From NCBI GenBank assembly GCA_029551285.1, contig JAKPFT010000044.1, positions 18,760-82,759 of the forward strand: DNA of 64,000 nucleotides, read 5' to 3'. Under the pieces are notes generated by a model. That model worked only from the letters and a program-made list of their open reading frames with translations, did not search any database and was not told the origin of the DNA. Below, in pieces: positions 61,914 to 64,000 of this stretch. The DNA comes from a bacterium (GTDB lineage: Bacteria > Ratteibacteria > UBA8468 > B48-G9 > DSTR01). Numbering within the stretch: the first letter of the stretch is position 1; each line of letters begins with the position of its first letter. Position numbers and translations under genes: made by a program.

Positions 61914-63803
61914 TTACTCTGTATCCAGGGGAAAGCACTCCGGCGCTGCCCTTTCTCCGAACTTTCTGGCAGCCTCCTGGAGACGATAGCGTTGTTCCTC
62001 AAGTATCTGAAAAACCTCCGGCGGTGCATCCTCCACATGCTGACGATGAAATTTTTCCGCCCGCTCCAGTTTAGCCAGATTTTCCGGAACGCGCAGGGTG
62101 AACTGGTTCCGGTAATCCTGCGGGGTGTACTCCTTGTTGAGAACCTCCCGGAAAAGAAACTGCAGGTCCTCCAGACAGGGGATATAACCGGTGGGCGTGC
62201 GCCTGGCTCTAAGTTCTCCGTGGAGGCGGCGTTCCATCCACTTGATCCAGACGTGCTTATCCTGGACGGCGTTAACAAATTTCCCGCTTCCGTCCCGGAG
62301 AAAATAATTCACGGCAAAAACCACCGGCGGCTGCGTGAGTTTCTTTCCAAACTCCAGGTTGTTGCGCACATATTTGCCCAGCGGTATGGAAACAAAATCC
62401 TGGATGGACATCAGGTTGATTTCCTGAACGCCTTCCTGGCCGATAATGGCGTAAGTCGTTTCTGTTTCCAGACAGGCGCCGTAAGCCACGATGCCGTGGT
62501 CCCAGTTAAAACTTTGCTGACAGGGAAACCAGGCGCGGGCATCCCTACCACCGTAGATGATGCCAGCCAGTTCCACCCCCTGCGGGTCATCCAGGGCCGG
62601 GTCACAGTTTTCCAGCTTTTTCAGGGAAACGGTATAGCGGGCATTCTTGTGAGCCAGAGGAATTTCCTTGCCCTGGGCGTCCTTTTTCCCGCGAAACCAT
62701 TTACCGGAGAAGTTCTCTCCCTCTTCCGGTACTTCCACACCCATGCCCAGCCAGTACGGCCGGCCATCTTTCACCAGGACATTGGAAAAAATCACCTCGC
62801 CCGGGCTGGTCAAAACCTTCCAGATGGTCGGGTCATCCTTGGCGTTAACATTCTGAATGATACCGAAAATTCCAGCCTCGGCGTTGGCGGCCCGGCACTT
62901 TCCCTCAATGGCTCTAAAGTAAGCGATATCATCTCCTAAGATGGTTTCGCCTGGCAGCATCGCGGTGGAGGTCTTGCCGCAGGCACTGGGGAAGGCTCCT
63001 GCCAGGTAGGTTTTTCGTTTGTTCGGCCCGGTAACTCCCATCAGGAACATATGTTCGGCCAGCCAGCCTTCCTCATCTGCCCGCCGGATAGTCAGCCGCA
63101 GGGCTAATTTTTTCAGGCCGACAGTGTTGCCGGCATACTGGGTATTAACGCTGTAAACAGTATCGGTGGAGTAGTCAATGTAAATGCGTTTCTTATCAGG
63201 TTGGGCACTGACCATGCGCTGGTCAAGCTCACCGGCTGAATGCAGCGTCGCCAGAAAGCGAGCCCTGCTGCCCAGTCGTTTGAATTCCTCGTAGCCCGGT
63301 CGGTAAAGAAGGTTCAGAGAATGAGAGACATAGTATGAGTCAGTGCATTCCAGGCAGGGAATACTGAAAATGGAATTGGCCGGCCCCAGGGTCAGGAAGC
63401 GCACAATCATGGTGCGTCCTTTCATGGCGCCCTTCAGAAGATTCCGAACTTCTTTCAGGCCGGTTTCCCTCTCTATCTGGTTGAGGGCCGGACTCAGTTT
63501 ATCCCCTGCGGGCACCAGATATCTGGTTACTTCCCGGTCCCGTCCCTGGTCTTCCATGCCGTCAAAATGGACAGTGTGTCCGGGAATGTTCAGGGGAATT
63601 TCCTCACCCAGGCGGATGGCTTCCTGGCGGCTATGTTCAATGTCCCGGGGTGAGTCAGTACTTACCCAGACCTTCTCCGGTTCACACAACTGGATGGCAT
63701 CAGCCACAAAAAGGTGAACCTTTTCGTTCTCAATCGCGGCCAGAATCTTAAAATCTTTTTCGGATAGGTTCTCCCTCAGCACAGATAAGACCTCACCAGA
63801 CAT
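61914..63803 (-). CDS. pckG: Phosphoenolpyruvate carboxykinase (GTP)
   Basis: This 629-residue GTP-type PEPCK converts oxaloacetate and PEP. It has the P-loop FPSACGKTSTAMLPG with the hyper-reactive Cys (SACGKT), the metal/substrate segment GETILGDDIAYFRAIEGKCR, the DARAWFPCQQSFNWDHG region and the N-terminal VTRYLVPAGD. Length fits the family. GGAGGTGAC precedes the ATG. It leads an operon with aspC and a secreted protein. In fermenters it can run towards oxaloacetate, an inference here. Confidence 0.97.
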   Translation of the reverse strand: MSGEVLSVLRENLSEKDFKILAAIENEKVHLFVADAIQLCEPEKVWVSTDSPRDIEHSRQEAIRLGEEIPLNIPGHTVHFDGMEDQGRDREVTRYLVPAGDKLSPALNQIERETGLKEVRNLLKGAMKGRTMIVRFLTLGPANSIFSIPCLECTDSYYVSHSLNLLYRPGYEEFKRLGSRARFLATLHSAGELDQRMVSAQPDKKRIYIDYSTDTVYSVNTQYAGNTVGLKKLALRLTIRRADEEGWLAEHMFLMGVTGPNKRKTYLAGAFPSACGKTSTAMLPGETILGDDIAYFRAIEGKCRAANAEAGIFGIIQNVNAKDDPTIWKVLTSPGEVIFSNVLVKDGRPYWLGMGVEVPEEGENFSGKWFRGKKDAQGKEIPLAHKNARYTVSLKKLENCDPALDDPQGVELAGIIYGGRDARAWFPCQQSFNWDHGIVAYGACLETETTYAIIGQEGVQEINLMSIQDFVSIPLGKYVRNNLEFGKKLTQPPVVFAVNYFLRDGSGKFVNAVQDKHVWIKWMERRLHGELRARRTPTGYIPCLEDLQFLFREVLNKEYTPQDYRNQFTLRVPENLAKLERAEKFHRQHVEDAPPEVFQILEEQRYRLQEAARKFGERAAPECFPLDTE

Positions 63804-63824
63804 GTCACCTCCCTGGTTTTTTTT

Positions 63825-63849
63825 GCTGTGGCGTTAAGTTTACCACAGC
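63825..63849. promoter_or_regulatory. Inverted repeat around the pckG -10 element (candidate operator)
   Basis: GCTGTGG (63825-63831), 11-nt spacer, CCACAGC (63843-63849): a perfect 7-bp inverted repeat whose spacer contains the -10 box of pckG. Confidence 0.45.
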
Positions 63850-63864
63850 CCTGGTTTCTCTCAA
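63837..63864 (-). promoter_or_regulatory. Promoter of the pckG-aspC operon
   Basis: On the minus strand TTGAGA (63864-63859), 16-nt spacer, TAAACT (63842-63837). Predicted +1 near 63830, about 27 nt before the ATG. Confidence 0.5.
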
Positions 63865-63928
63865 TAATTTCTGATTAAGCCAATTAGATAGTACGCGATT
63901 AGATTTTGGCACAATCCGGGGGGAGAAA

Positions 63929-63957
63929 TTGACAGGGGATTTTTTTTGTGTTTAAAT
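63929..63957 (+). promoter_or_regulatory. Outward promoter at the right end of the window
   Basis: TTGACA (63929-63934), exact 17-nt spacer, TTAAAT (63952-63957). Downstream are a short tandem TATGATG/TATGATA (63962-63975), AAGGAA and an ATG at 63990 that could start a gene continuing past the window. Confidence 0.5.
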
Positions 63958-63989
63958 CCTATATGATGTATGATATAAGGCATAAGGAA

Positions 63990-64000
63990 ATGGAAGAGAT
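63990..64000 (+). CDS. Possible start of a gene running out of the window
   Basis: ATG GAA GAG at 63990 follows AAGGAA and a good promoter about 35 nt upstream. Only three codons are visible, so nothing can be said of the product. Confidence 0.3.

Noticed and set aside
61905..62939. 344-codon plus-strand frame antisense to pckG
   Set aside because: Mirrors the PEPCK reading frame; no family features despite the length.

Overview
The window is bacterial chromosome at roughly 50-55% G+C by eye. It is densely packed with housekeeping genes, many overlapping by 4-30 bases. I see no insertion sequences, prophage genes, CRISPR arrays or restriction systems. The gene content (two SEDS/PBP pairs, mreBCD, a meso-DAP type MurE, GTP-type PEPCK, class A RNase P RNA, 6S RNA, a solitary RnfB) suits a rod-shaped, peptidoglycan-bearing, probably anaerobic and saccharolytic bacterium. 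Many motifs differ slightly from model organisms, and the mix of sugar genes (KduD, L-rhamnose isomerase, xylulokinase, Gfo/Idh, DUF6807) resembles uncultured candidate phyla. I cannot name the phylum from sequence alone.

Layout. 1-2.3 kb: tail of a sigma-54 activator, then a REC/HD-GYP response regulator. 2.4-7.4 kb: the rod operon mreB-mreC-mreD-mrdA-rodA, followed by a radical SAM gene (7.4-9.0 kb), a KduD-like dehydrogenase and a sugar-1-phosphate nucleotidyltransferase. 10.8-16.0 kb, minus strand: tsaE, a UroD-family gene, a ROK kinase, fmt and lysC; an unusual structured element lies between fmt and lysC. 16.1-20.5 kb, plus strand: 6S RNA, tRNA-Tyr, tRNA-Gly, a short trigger factor, clpP, lon and an aminotransferase.

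21.7-38.7 kb, minus strand: one continuous run of 17 genes with tiny gaps or overlaps. It is rnfB, truA, murB, ddl, ftsQ, ftsA, ftsZ, four sugar genes (TIM-barrel isomerase, Gfo/Idh oxidoreductase, DUF6807, xylulokinase), rpsI, argC, a HAD phosphatase, lpd, lipA and a PIG-L deacetylase. 38.7-44.1 kb: a second UroD-family gene with a RecB-like nuclease, an NSS amino-acid transporter with an unannotated 33-residue MetS-like subunit, a second TIM-barrel isomerase and a DUF362/ferredoxin protein. 44.3-46.5 kb: groES-groEL with a clear promoter and terminator. 46.5-50.0 kb: acylphosphatase, queF, a zinc-ribbon protein, rnhA, rnpB and rhaI.

50.0-59.9 kb, plus strand: the first half of a dcw cluster, mraZ-rsmH-ftsL-ftsI-murE-murF-mraY-murD-ftsW, behind a near-consensus promoter. 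The second half (murB-ddl-ftsQ-ftsA-ftsZ) is in the minus-strand run 12 kb away; murG and murC are in neither. 59.9-63.8 kb, minus strand: pckG, an aspartate aminotransferase and a secreted protein of unknown function. A strong promoter leads out of the window at its right end.

The most notable points are the structured, possibly pseudoknotted element upstream of lysC; promoters that place transcription start at the ATG of several genes; a trigger factor without its PPIase domain; sugar genes inside the division run; rnpB overlapping the rnhA tail; and the MetS-like micro-gene.
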